Assembly: GCF_022511165.1 (NCBI RefSeq)
Contig: NZ_JAFLSB010000008.1
Coordinates: forward strand, 1-47,612
Source: Helicobacter sp.
GTDB taxonomy: Bacteria > Campylobacterota > Campylobacteria > Campylobacterales > Helicobacteraceae
DNA: 47,612 nt
Direction of reading: 5' to 3'
Shown here: one piece after another, positions 33,717 through 41,079 of the stretch
Position numbering within the stretch: position 1 is the stretch's first letter
How the letters are laid out: every line of letters begins with the position of its first letter
The notes under the pieces: model-generated
The model's input: the letters and a program-made list of their open reading frames with translations, nothing else
Told to the model about the DNA's origin: nothing
The model's database searches: none
Made by a program: the position numbers and the translations under genes

Positions 33717-34169
33717 ATGGAAATGCAACATTTTATTGGACATCATATTGGAAAAACCACGCGATATTTGCAATCTTTTTTTATTAATGATCTCAAAACC
33801 TATGATTTAAGTTTTGAGCAGGGCATCATTCTTTTTATCGTATCAGAATATCCACATACTTGCATTAGTGATATTGCCAAGAGATTAGATAAAAACAAAA
33901 CCACCATTTCGCGTGAAGTCAATTCCCTTGTCAAAAAAGGATTTTGCCTTAAAGATTCATTGCATAATCAGCGCACCCTCTCCCTTTCTCTTACTACAAA
34001 TGGCAAAAAAGCTGTTTCATATATCAAAGAAAGAATTAAGCAAACCCAAAAGCTCATCCTTACACAATGCACACAGCAAGAAATTGATATTTGTATTGAT
34101 GTATTAACGCGCATACAGCTTATACTTGAATCAAATTTGAAAAACATAGATTTAAATATATATCAATAA
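33717..34169 (+). CDS. MarR-family transcriptional regulator
   Basis: A 150-residue winged-helix regulator. The central domain has the MarR recognition pattern CISDIAKRLDKNKTTISREVNSLVKKGF followed by the wing (RTLSLSLTTNGKKAV), flanked by dimerisation helices (named here by their ends only). It lies directly before a heavy-metal P-type ATPase gene, so it may control metal export; the inducer is unknown. Two ATGs, 33717 and 33723, are possible; AAAGG is 11 bases before the first. Its stop codon sits in a long palindrome that could be its own operator. Confidence 0.85.
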   Translation: MEMQHFIGHHIGKTTRYLQSFFINDLKTYDLSFEQGIILFIVSEYPHTCISDIAKRLDKNKTTISREVNSLVKKGFCLKDSLHNQRTLSLSLTTNGKKAVSYIKERIKQTQKLILTQCTQQEIDICIDVLTRIQLILESNLKNIDLNIYQ

Positions 34170-34192
34170 TACATATACCCCCTATATGTATT
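34168..34192. promoter_or_regulatory. Palindrome between marR and cadA
   Basis: AATACATATA, then five C, then TATATGTATT: perfect 10-base arms starting at the marR-type stop codon. It may be a regulator site controlling cadA, or, because TTTACTCTTTTTT follows, a weak terminator or attenuator. Confidence 0.5.
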
Positions 34193-34256
34193 ATTTACTC
34201 TTTTTTACTACAATCCTCATCATAATAATTACATTTTACTTCAAAGGTTTTAGATA

Positions 34257-36212
34257 ATGAATCCCACGCACGATAAACCAAATTGCTGCTGCCAAAACGA
34301 AAATGCACTTGTTCATCAAGATTCACATAATGAACAAAACACGCAACAATCCCCCTATGGCGAAATATTTTTTATAGGCATTCTTATTGCTCTTTTTGGG
34401 CTATGTATGCTCTTGCTTTATTACCCCTCTATGACTGAACTTCCTTTTGTCAAAGAAGGGGTTTTTGTCTTGCTTGCTCTCATATATCTTTTGGCAGGAA
34501 AGCCCATATTTTGCGCCTTTTGGGATAATTGCAAAAATAAAACTTTTTTTGATGAAAACACATTAATGCTTTGTGCGACAATCGCTGCGTGGTGCATTGG
34601 TGAGGTAAGTGAAGCCGTAGCAGTAATACTCTTTTTTCGCGTAGGCGGATTCTTAGAATCTCTTGCTGTGCAGAAATCGCAAAATTCTATAAGCGCATTG
34701 TTGCAAGTGCTTCCTGAAATTGCGCATAAAAAGGCAAATGATACGCTTATTGACTTGCACCCCAAATCTTTGCAGGTAGGCGATATACTCATTATTAAAG
34801 CAGGTGAGAAGATTCCTACCGATAGCCTCATACTCAAAGGTAAAAGTTACATCGATATGCGCTCAATCAATGGCGAAAATGTGCCTATGGGCGTTAAAGA
34901 GGGGGATTTGATTATAGCTGGAGGAATCAACACAAGCAATCTCCTTGAAGTGCGCGTAGAGAAGCCTTTTGAGGATTCTCATATCGCTCAAATCGCTAAA
35001 CTCACACAAGAAGCAAGCGAAAACAAAGCAAAAACACAAAAGCTCATTACCTCTTTTGCTCGTGTTTATACCCCCATTATTTTTATCATTTCTTTAAGTG
35101 TGGCGATTATCCCTCCGCTCTTTAATGGAGAATGGCACGAATGGATTTATCGCGCCCTTGTAGTGATGATGGTAAGCTGCCCTTGTGCCCTTGTGCTTGC
35201 CGTGCCTTTAGGGTATTTTGTGGGTATTGGACGCGCAAGTAAAGAAGGAGTGCTATGCAAAGGCTCTATTTACCTTGAAACACTCTGTAAGGTTAAAAAT
35301 ATTATTTTTGATAAAACCGGCACACTTACACACGGAAGCTTTGAAATCCTGCATATTTACCCACAACAAAACTACACAGAGCAAGAACTCCTTGAACTTG
35401 CAAGTATTGCTGAACAAAACTCAAATCACCCCATAGCCACTTGCATTAAAAATCATACAAATATTACAACCCATATAGAATCTTATGAAGAAAAAAGTGG
35501 CAAGGGCATATCTCTTGTATGCGATAGAGGGGAGATTCTTGTCGGCAATGCCGCGCTTTTGCAAGAAAAACATATTGCTTTTGAGCCAATAGAGAGTGTG
35601 CATACTCTTATCTACATCGCCCATAATAATGTGTATGCAGGGCATATCCTCATTGGCGATAGGCTTAAAAATGGCATAAAAGATGATTTACAAATGCTTA
35701 AAGCCTATGGTATAGAGCATTTTGCAATCCTTAGTGGCGATAATCAAAAAAGTGTAGATAATGTGGCGCAAGAGCTCGGCATAAAATATGCGTATGGGCA
35801 GCTCCTCCCTGCGGACAAAGAGCATAAACTCACTGAACTTATGGCACAATGGGCAGGGAAGAGTGTATTTGTGGGCGATGGCATTAATGATTCTATCGTG
35901 CTAAGACGCGCTGATGTAGGTATAAGCATCAATACAGGAGAAAATGGCAATGATATTAGCAAGGAAAGTGCAGATATTATTTTACAACATCACACATTGC
36001 ACGGGCTTGTATCGGCTTTTCGTATTGCTTTTCACACGCGCGCACTCACTTGGCAAAACATCATTTTTGCATTAGGAAGTAAGCTTGTGCTCATCATTTT
36101 AGGTGTTATGGGGATTGCCAATATGTGGCTTGCCGTATTTGGCGATGTAGGTGTAGCTCTCCTCTCGCTACTCAATGCTATGCGCCCACCTAAGCCTTAT
36201 CAAAAGACTTAG
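34257..36212 (+). CDS. cadA: Heavy-metal-exporting P1B-type ATPase (CadA/ZntA-like)
   Basis: A 651-residue P-type ATPase that pumps soft divalent metals (Cd, Zn, perhaps Co) out of the cytoplasm. It has the membrane motif SCPCALVLAVP, the phosphorylation site FDKTGTLTHG, an HP motif in NSNHPIATC, and the hinge GDGINDS. There is no HMA domain: the first 35 residues are a short tail with CCC and several His (PNCCCQNE, VHQDSHNE), which may serve as the metal-sensing end. ATG 34257 has AAAGG upstream. It is the second gene of the MarR-cadA unit. Confidence 0.92.
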   Translation: MNPTHDKPNCCCQNENALVHQDSHNEQNTQQSPYGEIFFIGILIALFGLCMLLLYYPSMTELPFVKEGVFVLLALIYLLAGKPIFCAFWDNCKNKTFFDENTLMLCATIAAWCIGEVSEAVAVILFFRVGGFLESLAVQKSQNSISALLQVLPEIAHKKANDTLIDLHPKSLQVGDILIIKAGEKIPTDSLILKGKSYIDMRSINGENVPMGVKEGDLIIAGGINTSNLLEVRVEKPFEDSHIAQIAKLTQEASENKAKTQKLITSFARVYTPIIFIISLSVAIIPPLFNGEWHEWIYRALVVMMVSCPCALVLAVPLGYFVGIGRASKEGVLCKGSIYLETLCKVKNIIFDKTGTLTHGSFEILHIYPQQNYTEQELLELASIAEQNSNHPIATCIKNHTNITTHIESYEEKSGKGISLVCDRGEILVGNAALLQEKHIAFEPIESVHTLIYIAHNNVYAGHILIGDRLKNGIKDDLQMLKAYGIEHFAILSGDNQKSVDNVAQELGIKYAYGQLLPADKEHKLTELMAQWAGKSVFVGDGINDSIVLRRADVGISINTGENGNDISKESADIILQHHTLHGLVSAFRIAFHTRALTWQNIIFALGSKLVLIILGVMGIANMWLAVFGDVGVALLSLLNAMRPPKPYQKT

Positions 36213-36251
36213 AATCTGCAGAATCTAATGGGGCTGTTTTTATAGGAGATT

Positions 36252-36404
36252 CTAGAATCTTTTATCAATAAGATATATTCTTATTGCAATAAAATATAGT
36301 TTTTACCCTAGAAATATCGTTGGGGGCGAGTAAAAATCTTGTGAGGAATATATAAGGGGCAAGGCATACATTGCCCAGCGTGTATATCATCAAACCAACT
36401 TCAT
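36252..36404 (-). pseudogene. Repeat element copy B: decayed mini-ORF with strong Shine-Dalgarno
   Basis: On the minus strand, GAGGGAGGG is followed by ATG (36404) and a 50-codon frame to TAG at 36252. Stops interrupt it at codons 5-6 (TGA TGA) and codon 34. As in copy A (11732-11842), ATG-AAG is followed by TGA at codon 6 and Tyr-Thr at codons 7-8, and the last residues match (AIRIYLIDKR against AIKIYFIAKK). The middle differs and is longer here. A hairpin GGGCAA...TTGCCC lies within the divergent middle part (36357-36376). It is probably a relic; see findings for other readings. Confidence 0.42.
36266..36286. repeat. Perfect palindrome in element B
   Basis: CAATAAGA, TATAT, TCTTATTG: perfect 8-base arms. 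It is the counterpart of 11742-11764, with paired base changes at the two inner positions and the same TATAT centre. Confidence 0.65.
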
Positions 36405-36508
36405 TTTTAAGCCCTCCCTCTTAAAAAAGAATCTAAACTTAAAAAAAGTAAAAACTTTAGATAAAGAAGTTTGTGGTTTTTATTGCTTACAAAAAAGTGA
36501 GGAAGGTT

Positions 36509-36754
36509 TTAAAATTGAAAAAACTCTCGTATATCCACTCCTAAAACTTTAGCGATTTTATAGAGATGTTCTAAGTTGAAATGGATATTTTTATATCCTG
36601 ATTCTGCTCCAGCGACTAAAGAGACAGATTTATAGCCTATCTCTAGGCTAAGCTCTAGTTGCGAGTAACCTTTTTGTTTTCTTACTCTTGCCACATTTTG
36701 AGCAATTTGCTTACGAAAGCAATCTATTTCTTCTTGACTAAAATGATAAGACAC
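36509..36754 (-). CDS. XRE-family HTH repressor
   Basis: An 81-residue single-domain helix-turn-helix protein: NVARVRKQKGYSQLELSLEIG is the first part of the HTH (listed by its start), followed by YKSVSLVAGAESG and IHFNLEHLYKIAKVLGVDI. It starts at GTG 36754 with AAGG eight bases upstream. It is divergent from the small gene at 36861. Two near-identical dyads in the 106-base gap are probably its operators; the minus-strand TATAAT of its own promoter lies within the first, which implies self-repression. Confidence 0.85.
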   Translation of the reverse strand: MSYHFSQEEIDCFRKQIAQNVARVRKQKGYSQLELSLEIGYKSVSLVAGAESGYKNIHFNLEHLYKIAKVLGVDIREFFQF

Positions 36755-36768
36755 GATTCTACCTTAAA

Positions 36769-36786
36769 ACTCTATTATTATAGATT
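36769..36786. promoter_or_regulatory. Operator O1 (dyad) overlapping the XRE promoter
   Basis: ACTCTAT, TATT, ATAGATT: a 7-4-7 dyad with one mismatch. On the minus strand it contains TATAAT, the likely -10 box of the XRE gene, ending about 15 bases before its GTG. It matches O2 at 36818 in all positions except one arm base and one spacer base. Confidence 0.6.
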
Positions 36787-36817
36787 TTTAAGGATACTTG
36801 TTTTATGATTCTTTTTC

Positions 36818-36835
36818 ACTCTATTATGATAGAGT
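36818..36835. promoter_or_regulatory. Operator O2 (dyad) overlapping the small-gene promoter
   Basis: ACTCTAT, TATG, ATAGAGT: perfect 7-4-7 dyad. The plus-strand TATTAT/TATGAT in its centre is a plausible -10 box for the 48-residue gene starting at 36861. O1 and O2 centres are 49 bases apart. Confidence 0.62.
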
Positions 36836-36860
36836 ATTTTTTTATTTTTAAGGAGGCAAA

Positions 36861-37007
36861 ATGGCTCAAGATAAAATCCGTCCAAAGGACAATCGGGCAA
36901 ATATGCAAAATGCCAATAAGGGAAACAAGGGCGTCAATCCGCAATATGCAAAGAGTCAAGGTAATAGAGGAAAACAACTCAACCCTAATCAAAAAGACAA
37001 AAAATGA
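36861..37007 (+). CDS. 48-residue Asn/Gln/Lys-rich small protein
   Basis: A short gene with an excellent AAGGAGG ribosome site four bases before ATG 36861. The product is very hydrophilic and basic, with two related halves: DNRANMQNANKGNKGVNPQY and GNRGKQLNPNQKDKK. The pattern (D/G)NRxxQ-NxN recalls tiny enterobacterial proteins rich in NANQMNPN motifs, whose function is unknown. No signal peptide is seen; it is probably disordered. Its TGA overlaps the next ATG (ATGA), so the following lipoprotein gene is coupled. It is divergent from the XRE repressor and likely under its control. Confidence 0.75.
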   Translation: MAQDKIRPKDNRANMQNANKGNKGVNPQYAKSQGNRGKQLNPNQKDKK

Positions 37008-37455
37008 AAAAGCTTAACCATTTGGCTTAGCATTAGGCGTATCGCTCTTTATTTTTGGTTGCGGAGAGCCTGTGCCAGAATTACCAGCATACAAGCCAAA
37101 AGCCCTAGAATCTCAAGGTAAAGGCATTACGATTGCAAAATCTACGCCTTATAATTGTAAGATTCTAGGCGAGGTTGAGGGCAAAGACAGCACAGAAGGC
37201 ACACAAGGAGCCATAAGGGAGACATTAAGAGAGGGTGCGAGCAATGATTTAAGAAACACTGCAGGTGAAACAGTTGCAGCAGGCAAACGCATTATGCTAA
37301 AAATTACAAAAGAAGAAATCAAATGTCGCGCCAAATTTAAAGATGGCGTTCGTATTGTTGATTGCACAAATGGCGCACCACAAGATGCCATAAGCTCAAA
37401 ATTGCTTTCACACAGAATGCACGCTGATGTTTTTGATTGTGGTGTAAAAGACTAA
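37004..37455 (+). pseudogene. Lipoprotein gene with frameshift in the signal peptide (DUF4156/RcsF-like)
   Basis: ATG 37004 starts MKKLNHLA and then meets TAG at 37028. In the next frame, open from 37018, the reading is PFGLALGVSLFIFGC, a perfect lipoprotein signal with lipobox Cys, continuing to 37455. Adding one base near 37016-37019 (for example a third C in AACC) would join both into one ~150-residue lipoprotein. The mature part (NCKILGEVEGKD..., SNDLRNTAGETVAAGKRIML, CRAKFKD, VDCTNGA) resembles DUF4156/RcsF envelope proteins with paired Cys. The only in-frame standard start in the shifted frame is GTG 37072, after the lipobox, giving 127 residues without signal. It may be a real decay, a sequencing error, or recoded. 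Confidence 0.62.
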
Positions 37456-37801
37456 AACTATACTTAACCCCAAAGCATTAAACTTAAAGCCCCCCATTGG
37501 GGTTAAGATTCTCTCTTAAACTTTTTATATTTCAAAAAGTCTTGCTCAAATTCCAAAAAGGCTATCTTGGTAAAGTATAAAAAAGTTGGTAGATTTAGGT
37601 CTTTGCATTTTTGCTTAATCCCAAAATTACCTCATAAACCTATGCAAAAACACTATATGCTCAAAATCTTTTAAAATACATTAAGAACTCTTTTATTTTT
37701 ACCATATCTTAAAGAGATTCTTATTCTATTCGCCTCAAACCCTATTTTACATTTGCTATTTTGATATTTATCTCTATTTTTCTTATACTCGTATTACGCC
37801 A
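37456..37801. other. 346-base gap between convergent units
   Basis: Apart from the stem-loop at 37463-37507 this is AT-rich sequence with many stops in all frames. I see no gene, RNA or repeat. Confidence 0.6.
37463..37507 (+). terminator. Stem-loop after the lipoprotein gene
   Basis: CTTAACCCCAA (37463-37473) and TTGGGGTTAAG (37497-37507) pair perfectly over 11 bases with a 23-base loop that includes CCCCCC. It starts eight bases after the stop codon. TTTTTAT follows some 12 bases later, so it is a plausible terminator of the small-protein/lipoprotein unit. Confidence 0.5.
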
Positions 37802-38650
37802 TTACTTACTCGGTGGGAGGGAGATAAAATTATCCCTCCTGCCTTGAGTTCTCCTTTTTTCCTTTATCCAATAATATTGACTATTTTGCGCTGCACAAAA
37901 TTGTGCGCATTTCTCCCTATCAAAGCTTTCTTCTTGCACAAAAACAATCACCACATTTTGTGTATCTTGCTCTTGAGCATTTTGTGCTTGAGGAGATAAA
38001 TCCTCATTCTCTGCATTTGCCATTGTTTGCGTATCTGTTGCTTGTGTATCTGCCAAACCCTCATCTCCTTGGGTTTGCTCCTGTGTGCCATTTGCTAATT
38101 CGCCTGATACTTCGCTTTCTTTTATTGATTCTTTTTGAAATGCCTGCGCAAGCTCTCCTAATCTCACCTCACTCGCTTGTGCCACAACTGCTCCCAATGA
38201 ACCATTTTTTCGCACTTCTACAAGTTCGTTATTTTTATTCACATAGCGCACAAGAGGCTTGATGTGCTTTTGTATATGCGTCCTTTTTGTGAGAGCCTCT
38301 ATCGCCACTCTATCTACATTCATAGATGCTCTTTTATCATACACGCCGATGAGATAACGATAAAGCGGTTTAGAATCTTGCTCACTCACATAAACAATAT
38401 AAGGATATTTTTCAATTTGTGCAAGAATATTTTGAGACATTTCGCCCCTATATGCGGCTACTTGATAGTAATACCCCTCCCTTGCAGTAGCATTAAGAGA
38501 GGCAAAATCATCTTTCACACTCCTTGCACCTTCTTCTATCTCACTTGTAATTTGCACCTCTACACTTACTTCTTGTTGCGAGACTTGAGGAGTTTTTGCA
38601 CAAGAAGCCATACACAACACAAGAACACCAAAAAATAAGATATGTGGCAT
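37802..38650 (-). CDS. SPOR-like-domain lipoprotein
   Basis: A 282-residue lipoprotein if started at ATG 38650 (MPHILFFGVLVLCMASC, lipobox MASC). The frame stays open 45 codons further upstream to 38785, but that extension has no signal and is unlikely to be translated. Residues ~55-135 resemble a SPOR fold: GYYYQVAAYRGEMSQNILAQ and YRYLIGVYDKRASMN fit the two halves, with VAIEAL after. SPOR domains bind denuded septal peptidoglycan. A Gln/Glu/Ala/Thr-rich linker follows, then a Cys-containing tail (REKCAQFCAAQ). The ribosome site is weak. It lies after radA with a 180-base gap. Confidence 0.65.
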   Translation of the reverse strand: MPHILFFGVLVLCMASCAKTPQVSQQEVSVEVQITSEIEEGARSVKDDFASLNATAREGYYYQVAAYRGEMSQNILAQIEKYPYIVYVSEQDSKPLYRYLIGVYDKRASMNVDRVAIEALTKRTHIQKHIKPLVRYVNKNNELVEVRKNGSLGAVVAQASEVRLGELAQAFQKESIKESEVSGELANGTQEQTQGDEGLADTQATDTQTMANAENEDLSPQAQNAQEQDTQNVVIVFVQEESFDREKCAQFCAAQNSQYYWIKEKRRTQGRRDNFISLPPSK

Positions 38651-38830
38651 ATTATACCGCCACATAAACAAAGTAGCCAAAGGAGATACACGAGAGCAAG
38701 GCTTTCGTGTAAAAGGAACAAGCATAGATTGAAGCGATATATGAAACATCAAAATCCTTTGTATAAGATTTAAGGATACATTCATAAATCGGCATTATCA
38801 GTAAAAGAGTGCAATTTACCTACAATTTAC

Positions 38831-40168
38831 CTACATCCAATCCAAAATTTTACTCACCTCATTTGCTTCAAAACATTTGATATGAGCAGAAGCACTACTT
38901 GGCTTTTTAGCAAGTATTACCTTTTCAAATCCATAGCTCTCAAGCTCTTTTAAACGCGCATCAATATTGCTTACTTCGCGTATATCACCCACAAGTGAAA
39001 CCTCCCCCACAAAGGCAGTTTTGGCATTAAGTGGGCGATTACGAAAGCTTGAGATAATACTTGCTATAACTGCCAAATCCGCACTTGGCTCACTGATTCT
39101 AATACCACCTGCAACATTCACAAACACATCATATCGCCCCAAAGGTAATTCAAGCTTACGCTCTAAGAGGGCTAAAAGCATATTGAGACGATTACTATCA
39201 AAGCCATTGCAAGAGCGTTTAGGATAGGTAGATTCACTCACTAAAGCTTGTATTTCAATCACAAGGGCGCGACTTCCCTCAAGGATAACAGCAATCGCAC
39301 TCCCTGCTTGCGCACTCTTTTGCGTAAAAAAAAGCTTTGAAGCATTTTTAGCACTTCTTAAGCCATTTTCTTTCATCTCAAAAATCCCTATCTCACTTGT
39401 GCTTCCAAAGCGATTCTTGAATCCTCTTAACATTCTAAGCTCCCTACTTGGATCACCTTCAAAATACAACACGCAATCCACCATATGCTCTAAGATTCGA
39501 GGTCCTGCTATCGCACCATCTTTTGTAATATGCCCAATGATAAAAATGCTGATATTGCGCTCTTTGGCTAAACGCATTAGTGCAAATGTTACCTCCCGCA
39601 CCTGTGAGATTGAACCCGGAGCAGAGCTAAGCTCGGGGGAATAAATGGTTTGTATAGAATCTATCACACATAGGCTATAAGGCTGCTCATTGAGGGCATT
39701 AATAATGAGGTTTAAATCAATTTCATTGAGCAAAAAAAGCTCATCACTCATCGCATTAAGTCGAGAGGCACGCATCTTAATTTGCCCTGCACTCTCCTCA
39801 CCACTTACATACAGAATCTTTTTATGCGCTTTTGCAGCAAGATTACCGACAATTTTAAGCAAAAGTGTGGATTTACCCACGCCCGGGCTACCCCCGATAA
39901 GATATAGCCCACCCGGCACGATGCCTCCGCCTAAAACAATATCAAACTCTTCTTCATAGGAGCTAAAATGCACAATATCCTCAAAATGCACCTGCGTAAT
40001 AGGAGTAGCCTTACTTGGAGAGGCTGTATGATGTTTTTTTGCCTCAATTTGATGTTCTTTAAGCTCAACTAAAGCGTCCCAACTCCCACAACTGCTACAT
40101 TTTCCAAGCCATTTTGCACTCTGCCACCCGCAGAATTGACATTCAAAAATTGTATGTTTTTTTGCCAA
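38831..40168 (-). CDS. radA: DNA repair protein RadA (Sms)
   Basis: A 445-residue RecA-like ATPase that helps branch migration in recombination and natural transformation. It has the N-terminal zinc finger (Cys10, Cys13, Cys24, Cys27), Walker A GGSPGVGKSTLL, Walker B YSLCVIDSIQT, the KNRFG motif (RGFKNRFGSTSEIG) and a C-terminal Lon-protease-like domain. It starts with TTG 40168. The ribosome site GAGGGA overlaps the last codons of ftsY (its TAA is at 40171-40173), so the two are coupled. Confidence 0.95.
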   Translation of the reverse strand: MAKKHTIFECQFCGWQSAKWLGKCSSCGSWDALVELKEHQIEAKKHHTASPSKATPITQVHFEDIVHFSSYEEEFDIVLGGGIVPGGLYLIGGSPGVGKSTLLLKIVGNLAAKAHKKILYVSGEESAGQIKMRASRLNAMSDELFLLNEIDLNLIINALNEQPYSLCVIDSIQTIYSPELSSAPGSISQVREVTFALMRLAKERNISIFIIGHITKDGAIAGPRILEHMVDCVLYFEGDPSRELRMLRGFKNRFGSTSEIGIFEMKENGLRSAKNASKLFFTQKSAQAGSAIAVILEGSRALVIEIQALVSESTYPKRSCNGFDSNRLNMLLALLERKLELPLGRYDVFVNVAGGIRISEPSADLAVIASIISSFRNRPLNAKTAFVGEVSLVGDIREVSNIDARLKELESYGFEKVILAKKPSSASAHIKCFEANEVSKILDWM

Positions 40169-40170
40169 AG

Positions 40171-41079
40171 TTATCCCTCAAAAATGCCCTCAAGCATCAC
40201 TTTTACATAATCTTTGGCATCAAATTCACTTAAATCTTCTGCCTTCTCGCCCACACCAATATAACAAATAGGAATCTTTAGCTCACTTACTATGCTAAAA
40301 ATTGCCCCGCCCTTGCTTGTGCCATCAAGTTTTGTAACAATAATGCCATCAAAATGCAGAATCTGCGAGAATGCACGAGCTTGGTTAATTGAGGAACTCC
40401 CTTGTGTGCCATCAAGCACAAGATAACTACGCAAAGGCGCATCGCCTAATGCCTTTTGGCTCACGCGCACAATTTTTGCAAGTTCATTATTTAAGTTTGT
40501 ATGATTGTGCAATCTCCCCGCAGTATCAATATAAAGCTCATCAATGCCTCGCGCTTTAGCAGCATTAATGCTATCAAAAGCTACGGCGCTTGGATCGTGC
40601 ATATGCTGTGTGCTAATCACAGGAATAGAAAGTCGCTCTCCCCAAAGCTTAATTTGATCAATCGCTGCAGCTCGAAAAGTATCTCCTGCGGCTAACATCA
40701 CTTTTTTGCCTTTTTCTTGTGCGCGTTTAGCAAGTTTAGCAATGCTTGTTGTTTTTCCCGCACCATTTACGCCTACAATAAGCGTTACAAGTGGCTTTAC
40801 TCCTGCAAATTTTGTGCTTAGAGATGGAGTAGAATCTGCCGCATCTGCGGAGCTTGTGGGATTTATCTCAAGGCGTGATAAAAGCTCTTTTTGCAATGCC
40901 TCATAGGAGACATAGGCAGGGAGATGGGCAAGGATAGATTCTACAAGATCATAATCCACATCACATTCTATGAGAATCTCCTCAATCTGCTCTTTAGTAT
41001 ATTTATCTTTTTTTGAGCCAAGGAGAGCAGTGATATTTTGCGTAGTTTTTTGTAAAGTTTTAGCTAAAGTGGCAATCAT
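40171..41079 (-). CDS. ftsY: Signal recognition particle receptor FtsY
   Basis: The SRP receptor GTPase, which docks ribosomes making membrane proteins. The 302-residue protein has a short N domain (ITALLGSKKDKYTKEQIEEI), the P-loop GVNGAGKTTSIAKLA, the insertion-box region FRAAAIDQIKLW, DTAGRLHNHTNL and TKLDGTSKGG, ending VKVMLEGIFEG. There is no long acidic A domain, normal for this phylum. ATG 41079 overlaps the stop of the thioredoxin-fold gene by four bases. Confidence 0.96.
   Translation of the reverse strand: MIATLAKTLQKTTQNITALLGSKKDKYTKEQIEEILIECDVDYDLVESILAHLPAYVSYEALQKELLSRLEINPTSSADAADSTPSLSTKFAGVKPLVTLIVGVNGAGKTTSIAKLAKRAQEKGKKVMLAAGDTFRAAAIDQIKLWGERLSIPVISTQHMHDPSAVAFDSINAAKARGIDELYIDTAGRLHNHTNLNNELAKIVRVSQKALGDAPLRSYLVLDGTQGSSSINQARAFSQILHFDGIIVTKLDGTSKGGAIFSIVSELKIPICYIGVGEKAEDLSEFDAKDYVKVMLEGIFEG

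Larger units (their letters stand above)
36213..36508. other. Intergenic region holding repeat element copy B
   Basis: 296 bases between cadA and the convergent XRE gene. 36252-36430 is repeat element B, described separately. The right part is AT-rich with a short run of A-tracts. No other gene is visible. Confidence 0.65.

Noticed and set aside
36805..37017. 70-codon plus-strand ORF over the small-protein gene
   Set aside because: It begins upstream of operator O2 without a ribosome site; the AAGGAGG site points to the ATG at 36861 in another frame.
37903..38638. Two plus-strand ORFs of about 120 codons
   Set aside because: They are antisense to the SPOR-like lipoprotein, which has a signal peptide and domain pattern.
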